The position numbers and the translations under genes are program-made. Below, piece by piece: positions 18,503 to 27,241 of a stretch of 64,000 nucleotides of DNA (position 1 is the stretch's first letter; every line of letters starts with the position of its first letter). This DNA is from Lachnospiraceae bacterium (GTDB lineage Bacteria > Bacillota > Clostridia > Lachnospirales > Lachnospiraceae). The stretch is from positions 62,001 to 126,000 of the forward strand of contig CABJAM010000008.1 in assembly GCA_902363555.1 (NCBI GenBank). The letters are read 5' to 3'. Under the pieces are notes generated by a model. That model ran no database searches, was not told where the DNA came from, and saw only the letters and a list, made by a program, of their open reading frames with translations.

Positions 18503-18718
18503 TTATTTGTTGACCGATTTCTTTGGTGTTCGCCCAACAAGATAATCTATTGAACAGTCATAGTAATTTGCTAATTGAATCAATATGTCTATGGGAAAAT
18601 CACGGATGCCTTTTTCATATCTGGCATATACATCCCTATGCAATCCTAAAAATTCCGATATTTCTTTAATTGTAATGTCATTATCCTGTCTTAAATCCTT
18701 TATACGTTGAAATTGCAA
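18503..18718 (-). CDS. Small XRE-family HTH regulator
   Basis: 71 residues from a TTG at 18718, preceded by GAGGGTG. The whole protein is one helix-turn-helix domain (IKEISEFLGLHRDVYARYEKG) ending in the S24/HTH_3-type tail SIDYLVGRTPK. It resembles the small regulator at 19267 on the other strand closely enough to be a paralogue. DNA-binding repressor or activator, target unknown. Confidence 0.82.
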   Translation of the reverse strand: MQFQRIKDLRQDNDITIKEISEFLGLHRDVYARYEKGIRDFPIDILIQLANYYDCSIDYLVGRTPKKSVNK

Positions 18719-18781
18719 AATATCACCCTCATTTTTTATAGACAAAGTATTATTAACACCTGGTTTCCCAAAAGGAAAACT

Positions 18782-19096
18782 TCAGCTTTTCATCCCATAT
18801 ATAAAGCTTTTAACTTTTTCCTGCTGTTCTCGCGTTAGACTTATCCACTCTTCCCAAAAATCCTTTTGCTCAGGCGTAAGCATTTCCTGAACATGTTGAT
18901 TGTCATAATCAAAAAACTGAGATAAACTTATTCCCAATGCATCACATATCTTTGCTAATGTAGAAACAGACGGTCCAGATTTTCTGCGTTCCATATTTGT
19001 AATTGTAGATTGTGATATACCACTTCTTTTTGCCAATTGATATACAGACCAGTTTCTTTTTTCTATTAATTGCGTAATCCGCTCTATAACAGTCAT
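18782..19096 (-). CDS. XRE-family HTH repressor, probably autoregulated
   Basis: 104 residues. An N-terminal HTH (VYQLAKRSGISQSTITNME) followed by LGISLSQFF, then a helical tail rich in charged residues (about 65-104) likely used for dimerisation. An AAGGAAG ribosome binding site precedes ATG 19096. Its promoter contains two copies of GTATATAACTC, one filling the spacer, which suggests autorepression. Common in prophages and small mobile islands, but no other phage gene is near. Confidence 0.88.
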   Translation of the reverse strand: MTVIERITQLIEKRNWSVYQLAKRSGISQSTITNMERRKSGPSVSTLAKICDALGISLSQFFDYDNQHVQEMLTPEQKDFWEEWISLTREQQEKVKSFIYGMKS

Positions 19097-19134
19097 ATAA
19101 TACTTCCTTTTTTGTAATCCAATACCTCCTAATT

Positions 19135-19178
19135 ATTTTAGAGTATATAACTCTAAAAGTCAATAGCGTATATAACTC
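19135..19178 (-). promoter_or_regulatory. Promoter with paired operators for the XRE repressor
   Basis: On the minus strand TTGACT (19158-19163) and TAAAAT (19135-19140) are 17 bases apart. A partly palindromic AGAGT-n5-ACTCT site fills the spacer (19141-19155), and a second copy of its core lies upstream at 19168-19178, 25 bases from the first. Confidence 0.75.
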
Positions 19179-19266
19179 CAGGGTAAAATATTTAGTGGAT
19201 GACACCTGTAAAAGAGGTATTTTTTCATCGATTTAGCAGTCGGGATTTTTTAATAAGGGGATTACC

Positions 19267-19488
19267 ATGGAATATACCAGACGTATACGTGAATTACGTG
19301 AAGATCACGATTATACACAGCGGCAAATAGCAGAAATATTAAATGTTGGACAGAGAACTTACGCTGATTACGAGTATGGCAAAATAAGGATTCCGTTAGA
19401 TTCTATGATCAAATTGGCTGAATTTTATAATGTTGATATGAATTATATTTGCGGTCTTAGTAATTATAAAAGTTCATTTCCTAAATAA
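19267..19488 (+). CDS. Small XRE-family HTH regulator
   Basis: 73 residues, a single HTH_3 domain (QRQIAEILNVGQRTYADYE) ending VDMNYICGLSNYK. Ribosome binding site AAGGGG before ATG 19267. Paralogue of the regulator at 18503. It diverges from the XRE repressor, so the 170 bases between them may hold regulatory sites for both. Confidence 0.88.
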   Translation: MEYTRRIRELREDHDYTQRQIAEILNVGQRTYADYEYGKIRIPLDSMIKLAEFYNVDMNYICGLSNYKSSFPK

Positions 19489-19494
19489 AAGAAA

Positions 19495-19516
19495 AGAGGA
19501 CTGTTTCCCGTCCTCT
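19495..19516 (-). terminator. Terminator between XRE gene and relB-like gene
   Basis: Stem AGAGGAC/GTCCTCT with a T-rich tract on the minus strand; it ends the antitoxin gene transcript six bases after its stop. Confidence 0.65.
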
Positions 19517-19521
19517 AATTG

Positions 19522-19788
19522 TCATAATGCCCCCGGTAAATCATGCTCTGCAAAATGCGCTTTTCCTTCTTTCACATCACACGCAATTTTCTCTAAATAA
19601 CGTATGTTGCTTTCAGAGTAAAACGAATCTATAGAGACATCAAAAGGAATACGCTTCTCTCTGCCTACTTTTTCAGCAAAAATCGTAAAGACTGCACTCA
19701 TAGAAAGACCTAAATCAGAACAAACCTGCTCCATGCTCTTTTTAACATCCTCATCTAAACAAAAGTTCACATTAACTACTTGTGCCAT
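19522..19788 (-). CDS. RelB/DinJ-family antitoxin, no adjacent toxin
   Basis: 88 residues. The ribbon-helix-helix N-terminus VNVNFCLDEDVKKSMEQVC and the following DLGLSMSAVFTIFAEKV match RelB/DinJ antitoxins, which repress their own promoter and neutralise a RelE/YafQ ribonuclease. No toxin-sized frame follows; the next gene on that side is a convergent XRE regulator. It is either an orphan or acts in trans. GAAGGAGG ribosome binding site before ATG 19788. Confidence 0.85.
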   Translation of the reverse strand: MAQVVNVNFCLDEDVKKSMEQVCSDLGLSMSAVFTIFAEKVGREKRIPFDVSIDSFYSESNIRYLEKIACDVKEGKAHFAEHDLPGAL

Positions 19789-19812
19789 ATATAGTCCTCC
19801 TTCTGTATCTCT

Positions 19813-19862
19813 ATCATAAGAAAACGAAACGAAAAATGCAAGTATTTTTCATTTCGTTTTCT
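19813..19862 (-). promoter_or_regulatory. relB-like promoter inside a long inverted repeat
   Basis: Minus-strand TTGCAT (19836-19841) and TATGAT (19813-19818) are 17 bases apart. An inverted repeat with 19-base arms and one mismatch (19819-19837, 19844-19862) spans the spacer and -35. This is the expected layout for autorepression by a ribbon-helix-helix protein. Confidence 0.75.
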
Positions 19863-19905
19863 TTATATCTATATTTGTGCCCTGTACGAATGAAATTCAA
19901 CGTAC

Positions 19906-21000
19906 TTATACCAATATTTCCGGCAGCCACCCATTTTCTATAGCCTTCCTGAAATCCCAGCCCTCCGGCCCGCCAATCAGCTTATAGCTCCAGAAGAAAT
20001 ATCCTGCGCCTTCATCCCATGCGGACAATTGTGCATCGGCCACCATCCTGTAAAAAAGCTCCTTTTGGACCGCCGTGCGCTCCCGCCCGGCCAATGTATC
20101 GTGGCTCAGACACCATTCACCGATAATAACAGGCATCGTATCCCGCATCATCTGCAGCTTCTGTACATCCTCTTTTAAAATGATCCGCATATAATCGCCC
20201 TCATCCAGGACACCGCCGGGGCCCATGCCCAGATACCAGTGAGCATCCAGGATTACATTTTTATAATGCTCCTCCTTCATAAAGCCGGTCCAGGCATCAA
20301 ACCGGAAGCCATCGTGCATGACCACATATTTGCTCTCGTCCATATGGCGGCGCAGCACCTCATAGCCATCCTTATAAAACCTGCGGAGTACATTAAGTGG
20401 TACGAAATCCGAGCCCTCGGCCCGTTTCGGATCATGGGGCAGATACCGCGTCTGGATAAACTGCCACATCTGTTCGGAAATGGGCTCATTGATCAACTGA
20501 ATGCCCCACAGAGCCTCCCGCTTTCCATATCGCTGAGCCAGTTTTTCCAGCACCACAAGCAGACGGCCGATAAGCTCCTCGGATTGAAAACATTTGCACA
20601 CGCCGCAAATACCGCCATTGTCAAAGCCATTCTGGCTTTCCGGAGCTGTATGCAGGTCGATGAGTATTTTCAGTCCGGTTTCATCAGCCCAGTCAAAAGC
20701 TTTGTCCAGATACTCGATGCAGGGCACATATGGGTCGCAGTATTTCGGATCATCTCCGAAAATGAAATGGGGCACGGGAATACGCACTGTATTCACACCA
20801 TGAGCCTTCACGTATTCAAAGTCGCTTTTTGTTATGTAGGTGTCTCTGTGCTGTGTCAGCCGCGACACCAGCTCCTCCCTGGGAAGCTGACGGCACAGCT
20901 CGTCCTCGTCCTCCGCCGTGGTGCCCTCAAATAAGGCCACATTCATCCATTTTTCCAATACAAGCCAGTTTCCAAAATTTACACCGATTACTTTTTCCAA
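19906..21000 (-). CDS. Glycoside hydrolase family 5 (exo-glucanase-like), cytoplasmic
   Basis: About 364 residues from a TTG at 21000, chosen because GGGAG precedes it at good spacing; an ATG 18 bases further up lacks a ribosome binding site. The (beta/alpha)8 barrel is marked by GVNFGNWL at the start, acid/base Glu172 in QLINEP and nucleophile Glu295 in VIIGEW. Family 5 enzymes of this look resemble exo-1,3-beta-glucanases. There is no signal peptide, so it acts on imported oligosaccharides or glucosides. Lies alone on its strand. Confidence 0.9.
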   Translation of the reverse strand: MEKVIGVNFGNWLVLEKWMNVALFEGTTAEDEDELCRQLPREELVSRLTQHRDTYITKSDFEYVKAHGVNTVRIPVPHFIFGDDPKYCDPYVPCIEYLDKAFDWADETGLKILIDLHTAPESQNGFDNGGICGVCKCFQSEELIGRLLVVLEKLAQRYGKREALWGIQLINEPISEQMWQFIQTRYLPHDPKRAEGSDFVPLNVLRRFYKDGYEVLRRHMDESKYVVMHDGFRFDAWTGFMKEEHYKNVILDAHWYLGMGPGGVLDEGDYMRIILKEDVQKLQMMRDTMPVIIGEWCLSHDTLAGRERTAVQKELFYRMVADAQLSAWDEGAGYFFWSYKLIGGPEGWDFRKAIENGWLPEILV

Positions 21001-21069
21001 TGTTAAAACTCCCTTCATACATAATTGCAGCAGATTTGTGCATCCGCACGGCTCCTGTTATCATATACC

Positions 21070-21124
21070 AGGGATTCCTAAAGGAAATCACTGCCCTGCC
21101 CGTGCATCACACGATTCAATTATA
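21070..21124 (-). repeat. Element B copy (TATAAT plus leader hairpin) upstream of GH5
   Basis: On the minus strand TATAAT (21119-21124) is followed 29 bases later by a GATTTCC/GGAAATC-type hairpin (21073-21089). The arrangement recurs upstream of the uvrA-like gene and pepT. A TTGCCG sits 17 bases before this TATAAT. Confidence 0.6.
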
Positions 21125-21242
21125 CATCCTGCACCGTTCCACGGCAAAGACATATTCTATCACAATCCGGACATATCTGTTCGATTAAATCAGGCTTTAT
21201 AAAAACGATGGAAAATGATATACTGAGTATACTTAAAATCAT

Positions 21243-21290
21243 GTAACAGTTCAGAGGGCGCAGTCAATGCGCTGACCTGTCTGCACTATT
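21243..21290 (+). repeat. Element A copy with hairpin
   Basis: GTAACAGTTCAGAGG followed by the hairpin GCGCA-n5-TGCGC. Same core and same hairpin stem as the copy near 14950. Confidence 0.6.
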
Positions 21291-21318
21291 ACAAATTCAG
21301 CTCTCAGGAGGAAATCAA

Positions 21319-22263
21319 ATGAATATCGTACTTTTAGAATCTCTGGCGATCAGCGACCAGCTTCTGGACACTTACACCGCCCCGCTCATTGCGGCCGGGC
21401 ATACATTTACCCGCTGTGAAAGAACAGATGATGTGGAAAAACAGATTGCCGCGGCAAAGGACGCGGATATACTCATGCTGGCCAATATGCCTTTAAGTCA
21501 GGATGTCATCGACCATTGCGACCATTTAAAATACATTAATATTGCCTTTACAGGCGTGGACCATGTACCTGTAGCCGCCGCCAAAGACAAAGGGATTCTG
21601 GTGAGCAATGCCAGCGGCTACTCCACCGAGTCCGTGTCCGAGCTGACCCTGGGCATGATCCTTTCCTTATTAAGAAATATCCCCCAGGCGGACGAACGCT
21701 GCCGCAGCGGCCGTACAAAGGACGGCATCGTCGGCAGTGAGCTCCACGGGAAAACTGTCGGTATCATCGGCACTGGGGCGATCGGGATGCATACCGCAGC
21801 GCTCTGCCGCGCATTTGGCTGCAACATCCTGGCTTATAATGGCTTTAATCCGGACAAGGTCACGGATGGCATTACGTATATGCCCCTGTATCCTATGCTG
21901 GAGCAGTCGGATATTGTCATACTTCACTGCCCACTGACGGATAAATCCAGAAATCTCATCGACGCCAGGGCACTGTCACATATGAAGTCCACCGCGCTGC
22001 TCATTAACACGGCCCGTGGTCCTGTGGTGGACGCCTCAGCGCTGGCCGAGGCTCTAAACTGCGGTCAGATCGCCGGCGCGGGAATCGATGTGTTTGAAAT
22101 GGAGCCGCCCGTTCCGGCAGACCATCCGCTGCAAAACTGCAAAAATGCGCTGCTGACTCCCCATGTGGCTTTTGCCACCAAGGAGTCCATGGAAAAAAGA
22201 GCCGCAATCGTCTTTCATAATATCGACATGTTTTTAAATAACACTCCGGTCAATCTCGTGTGA
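21319..22263 (+). CDS. D-isomer-specific 2-hydroxyacid dehydrogenase
   Basis: 314 residues, family-typical. The NAD-binding motif GIIGTGAIG, the substrate Arg in NTARGPVVD, Glu in FEMEPP and the catalytic His in TPHVAF are all present. The family reduces 2-keto acids such as hydroxypyruvate, glyoxylate or 2-ketoisocaproate, and the exact substrate cannot be read from the sequence. Strong CAGGAGG ribosome binding site. Monocistronic. Confidence 0.94.
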   Translation: MNIVLLESLAISDQLLDTYTAPLIAAGHTFTRCERTDDVEKQIAAAKDADILMLANMPLSQDVIDHCDHLKYINIAFTGVDHVPVAAAKDKGILVSNASGYSTESVSELTLGMILSLLRNIPQADERCRSGRTKDGIVGSELHGKTVGIIGTGAIGMHTAALCRAFGCNILAYNGFNPDKVTDGITYMPLYPMLEQSDIVILHCPLTDKSRNLIDARALSHMKSTALLINTARGPVVDASALAEALNCGQIAGAGIDVFEMEPPVPADHPLQNCKNALLTPHVAFATKESMEKRAAIVFHNIDMFLNNTPVNLV

Positions 22264-22337
22264 GCGCACATTTTTCAGCGTTCCTTGAATAACACTTGTT
22301 ACACCACTCTGGATAGCTGCTGCCGACGCCTGAATCT

Positions 22338-24617
22338 TTATTGCTTCAGGGGTTTGGGAACAGCTATATTTAATGACTTGCGCAAATACTTTGCCGTGAT
22401 CGATCCGCAGTTGCGGACCATTTCCATCGGTGTTCCGGTAAAAACGACTTCACCGCCGGCGGTGCCGCCGTCCGGACCGATATCGATGACATAATCCGCC
22501 TGCTTCACCACATCCATATTATGTTCGATCACGATCACGGTATTGCCCCGCTTCACAAAGCTTTCCAGCAGCCGCATCACCGCCTGCACATCGGAGGCGT
22601 GCAGCCCGGTGGTCGGCTCATCGAGGACATAAATATTGCCCTTCTTATCCAAATACTTGGCCAGCTTCACCCGCTGGCGCTCACCGCCGGATAAGGTGGA
22701 CAATGGCTGCCCAAGCGACAGATACGGCAGTCCTACCGCCACCATGGCATGGAGTTTTTTGCGGATTTTCGGACAGTCCTCAAAAAAGCTCTCCGCCTCC
22801 TCAGCGCTCATTTCTAAAATATCTACAATATTTTTGCCGCGGTACGTATACGACAGCGCCGTTTCGCTGTAGCGGCTGCCGTCACAGGCTTCGCAGACGG
22901 TTGTTACAGGGTCCATAAATACGAGCTCTGTCACCAGTATGCCGCGGCCCTTGCACACCGGGCAGGCGCCTTTGCTGTTAAACGAAAACAGCGCCGCGTC
23001 CACATTGTTCTCCACCGCCATGCACTTGCGGATCTCATCAAAAAATCCTAAAAATGTGGCCGGTGTGGAACGCCCCGTGGCAGTTACCGGCGACTGATCC
23101 ACCAGAATGACCCGGTCAGCATATTGCCGGGCAAATACATCCCGGATCAGCGAGCTTTTCCCCGAGCCAGCCACGCCGGTCACCGCAGTGAGCACATTCA
23201 GGGGAATGTCCACCGAAACATTTTTAAGATTATGGATGCTGGCACCGCGCACCGGCAGAAATTCCCGTGGCTTTGCAGTCGTCTCTTTTACAGGCACCTG
23301 GGCGCGCATGGCATTGCCAGTCAGGGTGTTGGAGGACAATAGCTGTGCGTAGCTGCCCTGAAATAAAATCTCCCCGCCATTTCTCCCGGCCAGAGGGCCA
23401 ACGTCAATGACCTCATCGGCAATGGAAATCACGTCCTTATCATGTTCCACCACAAACACCGTGTTGCCTTTATCCCGCAGGCTGCAAAGCAGACGGGTCA
23501 TACGGTGCACATCCCTGGGATGCATCCCCGTACTCGGTTCATCGAATATATAGGTCATGCCGGTCAGGGCGCTGCCCATATAGCGCACCAGCTTCAGCCG
23601 CTGGGCTTCGCCGCCGGACAGCGAGGACGACTCACGGTTAAGGGAAAGATACGGAAGCCCGATATCGATCATCCGGGTAAGGGCGGTGATCAGGCTTTCT
23701 GCAATCGTAACGCCCCGGGGATCGTCGATGGTCTGGAGCACTTCACGCAGCCTTGTAAATTCCATCTCACACATTTCGTCGATACCATAGCCGGCCACCC
23801 TGCAGGAAAGTGCTGCGGCGTTGAGCCGCTTTCCGTGACAGACCGGGCACTCTTTTGGATTTATAAGATTTGTCAGCCGCCTCATGGAAGCCTCGCCCAT
23901 TTCAGCGCTGTCACGTTTAAGCAGCAGCCGGCTCATCATATTGTGGATGCCCTCCACCTGCTTTACCACACGCCGGCCTCCGGGCGTTCTGGCGCCGTAC
24001 AGCAAAAGATTGCGTTCCTCCTCCGGATAGTCGCGCCACTTTTTATCCAGATCAAACAGGCCGCTGTTTGTATATTGCTTCCAATACCAGTTATTTACAT
24101 GAAATGCGGGCAGATCGATCATACCTTCATTTAAGCTTTTATCCGGATCGATCATGGGCAATAGATCCAGCTCCATGATTTTGCCAATCCCGGAGCATTC
24201 CGGACACATGCCATTGGGATCGTTAAAAGAGAAGTAGGAGGCCGTACCTGTATAGGGCTGGCCAATGCGGGAATAAAGCACTCTCAGCGTGGAATACATA
24301 TCGCTGATCGTTCCCACGGTGGAGCGGGCATTACCGCCCAGCCGCGTCTGATCGATGATCACCGAAGCCGACAGGTTTTCTATCCGGTCCACCCTGGGCT
24401 TTTTAAACTTGGGCAGCCGGCCCCGGATAAACGCGGTATAAGTCTCGTTCATCTGACGCTGGCTTTCTGCAGCGATGGTATCAAACACGATGCTGGACTT
24501 GCCGGAACCTGAAACTCCGGTAAATACGACAATTTTTTCTTTGGGGATGTCCAGGGAAATATTTTTCAGATTGTTCTGACGCAGTCCGCGTATAATGATT
24601 TTATCCTGATGCGGCAT
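22338..24617 (-). CDS. Short UvrA-like ABC-ATPase (UvrA paralogue)
   Basis: 759 residues, versus about 940 for UvrA. Two ABC modules are present: Walker A GVSGSGKSS and GVAGSGKSS, signatures LSGGEAQRLKL and LSGGERQRVKL, and zinc-binding CPECSG, CPVCHG and CPVCKG...CEACDG. The shortening falls in the first module's insertions, where UvrA normally binds UvrB and DNA. Such paralogues are linked to resistance to DNA-binding drugs or to damage recognition outside the UvrABC pathway. Starts at ATG 24617 behind GAGGAG. Cytoplasmic. Confidence 0.92.
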   Translation of the reverse strand: MPHQDKIIIRGLRQNNLKNISLDIPKEKIVVFTGVSGSGKSSIVFDTIAAESQRQMNETYTAFIRGRLPKFKKPRVDRIENLSASVIIDQTRLGGNARSTVGTISDMYSTLRVLYSRIGQPYTGTASYFSFNDPNGMCPECSGIGKIMELDLLPMIDPDKSLNEGMIDLPAFHVNNWYWKQYTNSGLFDLDKKWRDYPEEERNLLLYGARTPGGRRVVKQVEGIHNMMSRLLLKRDSAEMGEASMRRLTNLINPKECPVCHGKRLNAAALSCRVAGYGIDEMCEMEFTRLREVLQTIDDPRGVTIAESLITALTRMIDIGLPYLSLNRESSSLSGGEAQRLKLVRYMGSALTGMTYIFDEPSTGMHPRDVHRMTRLLCSLRDKGNTVFVVEHDKDVISIADEVIDVGPLAGRNGGEILFQGSYAQLLSSNTLTGNAMRAQVPVKETTAKPREFLPVRGASIHNLKNVSVDIPLNVLTAVTGVAGSGKSSLIRDVFARQYADRVILVDQSPVTATGRSTPATFLGFFDEIRKCMAVENNVDAALFSFNSKGACPVCKGRGILVTELVFMDPVTTVCEACDGSRYSETALSYTYRGKNIVDILEMSAEEAESFFEDCPKIRKKLHAMVAVGLPYLSLGQPLSTLSGGERQRVKLAKYLDKKGNIYVLDEPTTGLHASDVQAVMRLLESFVKRGNTVIVIEHNMDVVKQADYVIDIGPDGGTAGGEVVFTGTPMEMVRNCGSITAKYLRKSLNIAVPKPLKQ

Positions 24618-24760
24618 TTTGATCTCCTCACATATAATTATTTTCTGTTTTCATACCAGAGCCACATCACGGTTGTATCTTTATCGCCGTGACGGCGCCT
24701 GGTATGAGATGTGCCACAGTCCAAAGAATCTGAACCGTGACCTTTATTATAATTTGTCGA

Positions 24761-24815
24761 GGATTTCCAAAGGAAATCCTTGACCTGCTTGCCCGTCAGG
24801 GCAATACCAATTATA
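24761..24815 (-). repeat. Element B copy upstream of uvrA-like gene
   Basis: Minus-strand TATAAT (24810-24815) is followed 31 bases later by hairpin GGATTTCC-aaa-GGAAATCC (24761-24779). It shares the CAGGTCA box with the copy before pepT. Confidence 0.6.
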
Positions 24816-24881
24816 AACCAACAGAAAATAGTTTTCCCGACTTTTTTTGCTCTTATCAGTCCGAACTGCATCCTATGCGTA

Positions 24882-25946
24882 TCAATCCCGGGCCATCCGC
24901 CCCGCCAGCGCCGCGGCCAGTATGCCGGCCACAAGCTTGGCCAATATGTAGATGCCCACATTCATTCCACCGGTAACACCGGCAATAAACGCCATTTGTC
25001 CGCCGAGTACGTAAGCGCCCATGACCGTAAAAGCGCTGTTCATCCGTTTTCCCCGCGCATCCATGTCCTCAAACAGCGGCAGCATGGCCACGCCGGAGGT
25101 CAGGCTTATAAACAGGCCCATCACCGAAGCCACATTGACGCCAAGCGCCCCGGACAGCCGGGTCAGCAGCGGCTTTGCCCGGCGCATGAGCAGATCGGAC
25201 AGGCTTAAAGCGCCACAGACGATCACCGTAATCTTTACAACCACGGTCAGCGCTTCAAAGACAAGAGCATCCTCGGCTATTTTCACCTTTTCATAAAATA
25301 GTCCAAGCATCACCCATGCAAACAGCAGGATACCCACCGCCCGCACCAGCCGTCCGAACACGGTCAGCACCTTTTCCATGACCGCCGGTATTTTCCAAAA
25401 GCCAAGAGCCATGACCACGCACAGCAAAAGCACCGGGAGCATCTGAAACAGCAGCGTACCGGGAGCTATCCCAAGACACAGGCCGCCCACGAACAGTCCG
25501 GCGGGTACGGTAATAATTCCAGGGATGATGCCGCGCATCATATGGGGAACATCCCCGGGCCGGATCATGGTCAATGCCACCGGCAGTTGAAAGCTTAAAA
25601 GGCAGCCGATGGAGGACGCCAGCAGCATCCCGGAAAACAGACCCATGGCCGGATTTCCCGCCAGCTTCACCGACATGGGAAAACCACCCATATCCGGCGC
25701 CAGCAAAAGCCCCGAAATCATGGACAGGTCAAAGGGCAGCCCAGAGGCTGCTGCGGTGATGCTTTCCATATTTTCCTGGATCAGCGTCACACCGATGCAG
25801 TAAAAACCTGCCATAGACATGGCAAGAGCGCCCATTTGGGCCAGGCCGCGGTCAAGACCCGCGGCAAAGCCCAGACGGCCGCCGATAATTTTATCCACAA
25901 TGCCCATAATAAAGAAAACGAGCATCACTAATATTAATGGATTCAT
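24882..25946 (-). CDS. eutH: EutH-family transporter (ethanolamine permease-like)
   Basis: 354 residues, about ten to eleven membrane helices. The conserved LLAPDMGGFPMSVKLAG stretch and the following SGMLLASSIG and PVALTMIRPGD match the EutH family, which facilitates ethanolamine entry. It begins two bases after the decarboxylase stop and is therefore co-transcribed with it. No other eut gene (lyase, shell proteins, two-component system) is in the window. It may carry ethanolamine or another small amine. Confidence 0.85.
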   Translation of the reverse strand: MNPLILVMLVFFIMGIVDKIIGGRLGFAAGLDRGLAQMGALAMSMAGFYCIGVTLIQENMESITAAASGLPFDLSMISGLLLAPDMGGFPMSVKLAGNPAMGLFSGMLLASSIGCLLSFQLPVALTMIRPGDVPHMMRGIIPGIITVPAGLFVGGLCLGIAPGTLLFQMLPVLLLCVVMALGFWKIPAVMEKVLTVFGRLVRAVGILLFAWVMLGLFYEKVKIAEDALVFEALTVVVKITVIVCGALSLSDLLMRRAKPLLTRLSGALGVNVASVMGLFISLTSGVAMLPLFEDMDARGKRMNSAFTVMGAYVLGGQMAFIAGVTGGMNVGIYILAKLVAGILAAALAGRMARD

Positions 25947-25948
25947 GT

Positions 25949-27223
25949 TTATTTTTCCGTATATTTATCAAACATATGTGTAAAGTCAAAGGTTGCAAAA
26001 TAATCGGACGGTGTCTCTGCCCGGCGGATAAGCTGCGTGGAGCCGTCCGCCTTTAACAGGACCTCAGCGGAACGGAGCTTTCCATTATAGTTGTAGCCCA
26101 TGGAAAATCCGTGAGCGCCGGTATCGTGAATGATCACATAATCCCCCTTATCGATTTTGGGGAGCATACGGTCCACGGCAAATTTATCATTATTCTCACA
26201 CAGGGAACCGGTCACATCGTATTTATGATTGCATGGGGCGTCCTCCTTGCCGGCCACAGTAATGTGATGATAAGAACCGTACATGGCCGGGCGCATCAGG
26301 TTGCAGGCGCAGGCGTCCAGACCGATATAATCCTTGAAAATCTTCTTTTCATGGATAGCCTTTGTGATCAGATGACCATAGGGCGCCAGCATAAAGCGGC
26401 CCATCTCCGTAAATATAGCCACATCGCCCATACCGGCCGGCACAAGGATTTCCTCGAAAACCTTACGCACGCCTTCACCGATGGCTATAATGTCATTGGG
26501 CTCCTCATCGGGATGATACGGCACGCCCACACCGCCGGACAGATTGATGAATTTCACCTCGGCGCCGGTTTCCTCCTTTAATTCCACAGCGGTCTTAAAA
26601 AGGATTTTGGCCAATGCCGGATAGTATTCATTCGTCTTTGTATTGCTGGCCAGAAAAGCGTGGAGACCAAAGTTTTTAGCGCCCTTGGCTTTCAGCTTCT
26701 TAAAGCCCTCCGTCAACTGCTCTCTTGTAAATCCGTACTTGGCTTCCCCCGGCGTATCCATAATGGAGGTGCTGATCTTGAAATCACCGCCGGTATTAAA
26801 GCGGCAGCAGATCGTTTCCGGAATCCCGCCGGCTACCTCCTCCAGAAAATCAATGTGGCTGATATCATCCAGATTGATGATGGCACCCAGGTCGCTGGCC
26901 AGCTTAAAATCCTCCGCCGGTGTGTCATTGGACGAAAACATGATGTCGTGGCCCTTAAAACCGCACACGTCAGACATCATAAGCTCGGTCAGAGAAGAAC
27001 AGTCCGTACCGCAGCCCTCCTCCTGAAGAACTTTTAAAATATACGGATTGGGCGTGGCCTTTACGGCAAAATATTCTCTGAAGCCTTTATTCCAGGAAAA
27101 CGCCTGATAAACCCTGCGGGCATTTTCACGGATACCCTTCTCATCATATAAATGAAACGGGGTCGGATATTGTTTTACAATTTCATCTAATTGCTCCTTT
27201 GTTACAAATGGCACTTTTTTCAT
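25949..27223 (-). CDS. lysA: Diaminopimelate decarboxylase-like PLP enzyme (LysA family)
   Basis: 424 residues from the ATG at 27223, which follows AAAGGAG. A fold-III decarboxylase: PLP lysine Lys55 in YFAVKATPNP, glycine-rich phosphate loop NLSGGVGVPY, and active-site SLCENND contributed across the dimer, followed by HDTGAHGFSMGYNYNG. Members decarboxylate meso-diaminopimelate to lysine; related enzymes act on lysine, ornithine or carboxyamines. It lies 18 bases after the TrmB-type regulator and just before eutH. Confidence 0.9.
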   Translation of the reverse strand: MKKVPFVTKEQLDEIVKQYPTPFHLYDEKGIRENARRVYQAFSWNKGFREYFAVKATPNPYILKVLQEEGCGTDCSSLTELMMSDVCGFKGHDIMFSSNDTPAEDFKLASDLGAIINLDDISHIDFLEEVAGGIPETICCRFNTGGDFKISTSIMDTPGEAKYGFTREQLTEGFKKLKAKGAKNFGLHAFLASNTKTNEYYPALAKILFKTAVELKEETGAEVKFINLSGGVGVPYHPDEEPNDIIAIGEGVRKVFEEILVPAGMGDVAIFTEMGRFMLAPYGHLITKAIHEKKIFKDYIGLDACACNLMRPAMYGSYHHITVAGKEDAPCNHKYDVTGSLCENNDKFAVDRMLPKIDKGDYVIIHDTGAHGFSMGYNYNGKLRSAEVLLKADGSTQLIRRAETPSDYFATFDFTHMFDKYTEK

Positions 27224-27241
27224 GTTGTGCTCTCCTTTCAT

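Larger units (their letters stand above)
21001..21318. other. Intergenic region between GH5 and dehydrogenase genes
   Basis: About 320 bases holding one element B copy (promoter-like TATAAT plus leader hairpin for the GH5 gene) and one element A copy with hairpin upstream of the dehydrogenase. No additional gene seen. Confidence 0.65.

Noticed and set aside
23442..24134. A 230-codon plus-strand frame opposite the uvrA-like gene
   Set aside because: Antisense to conserved ABC motifs, no start signal.
24882..25946. An ethanolamine utilisation operon with microcompartment
   Set aside because: Only the permease-like gene is present; no lyase or shell-protein gene lies within the window.
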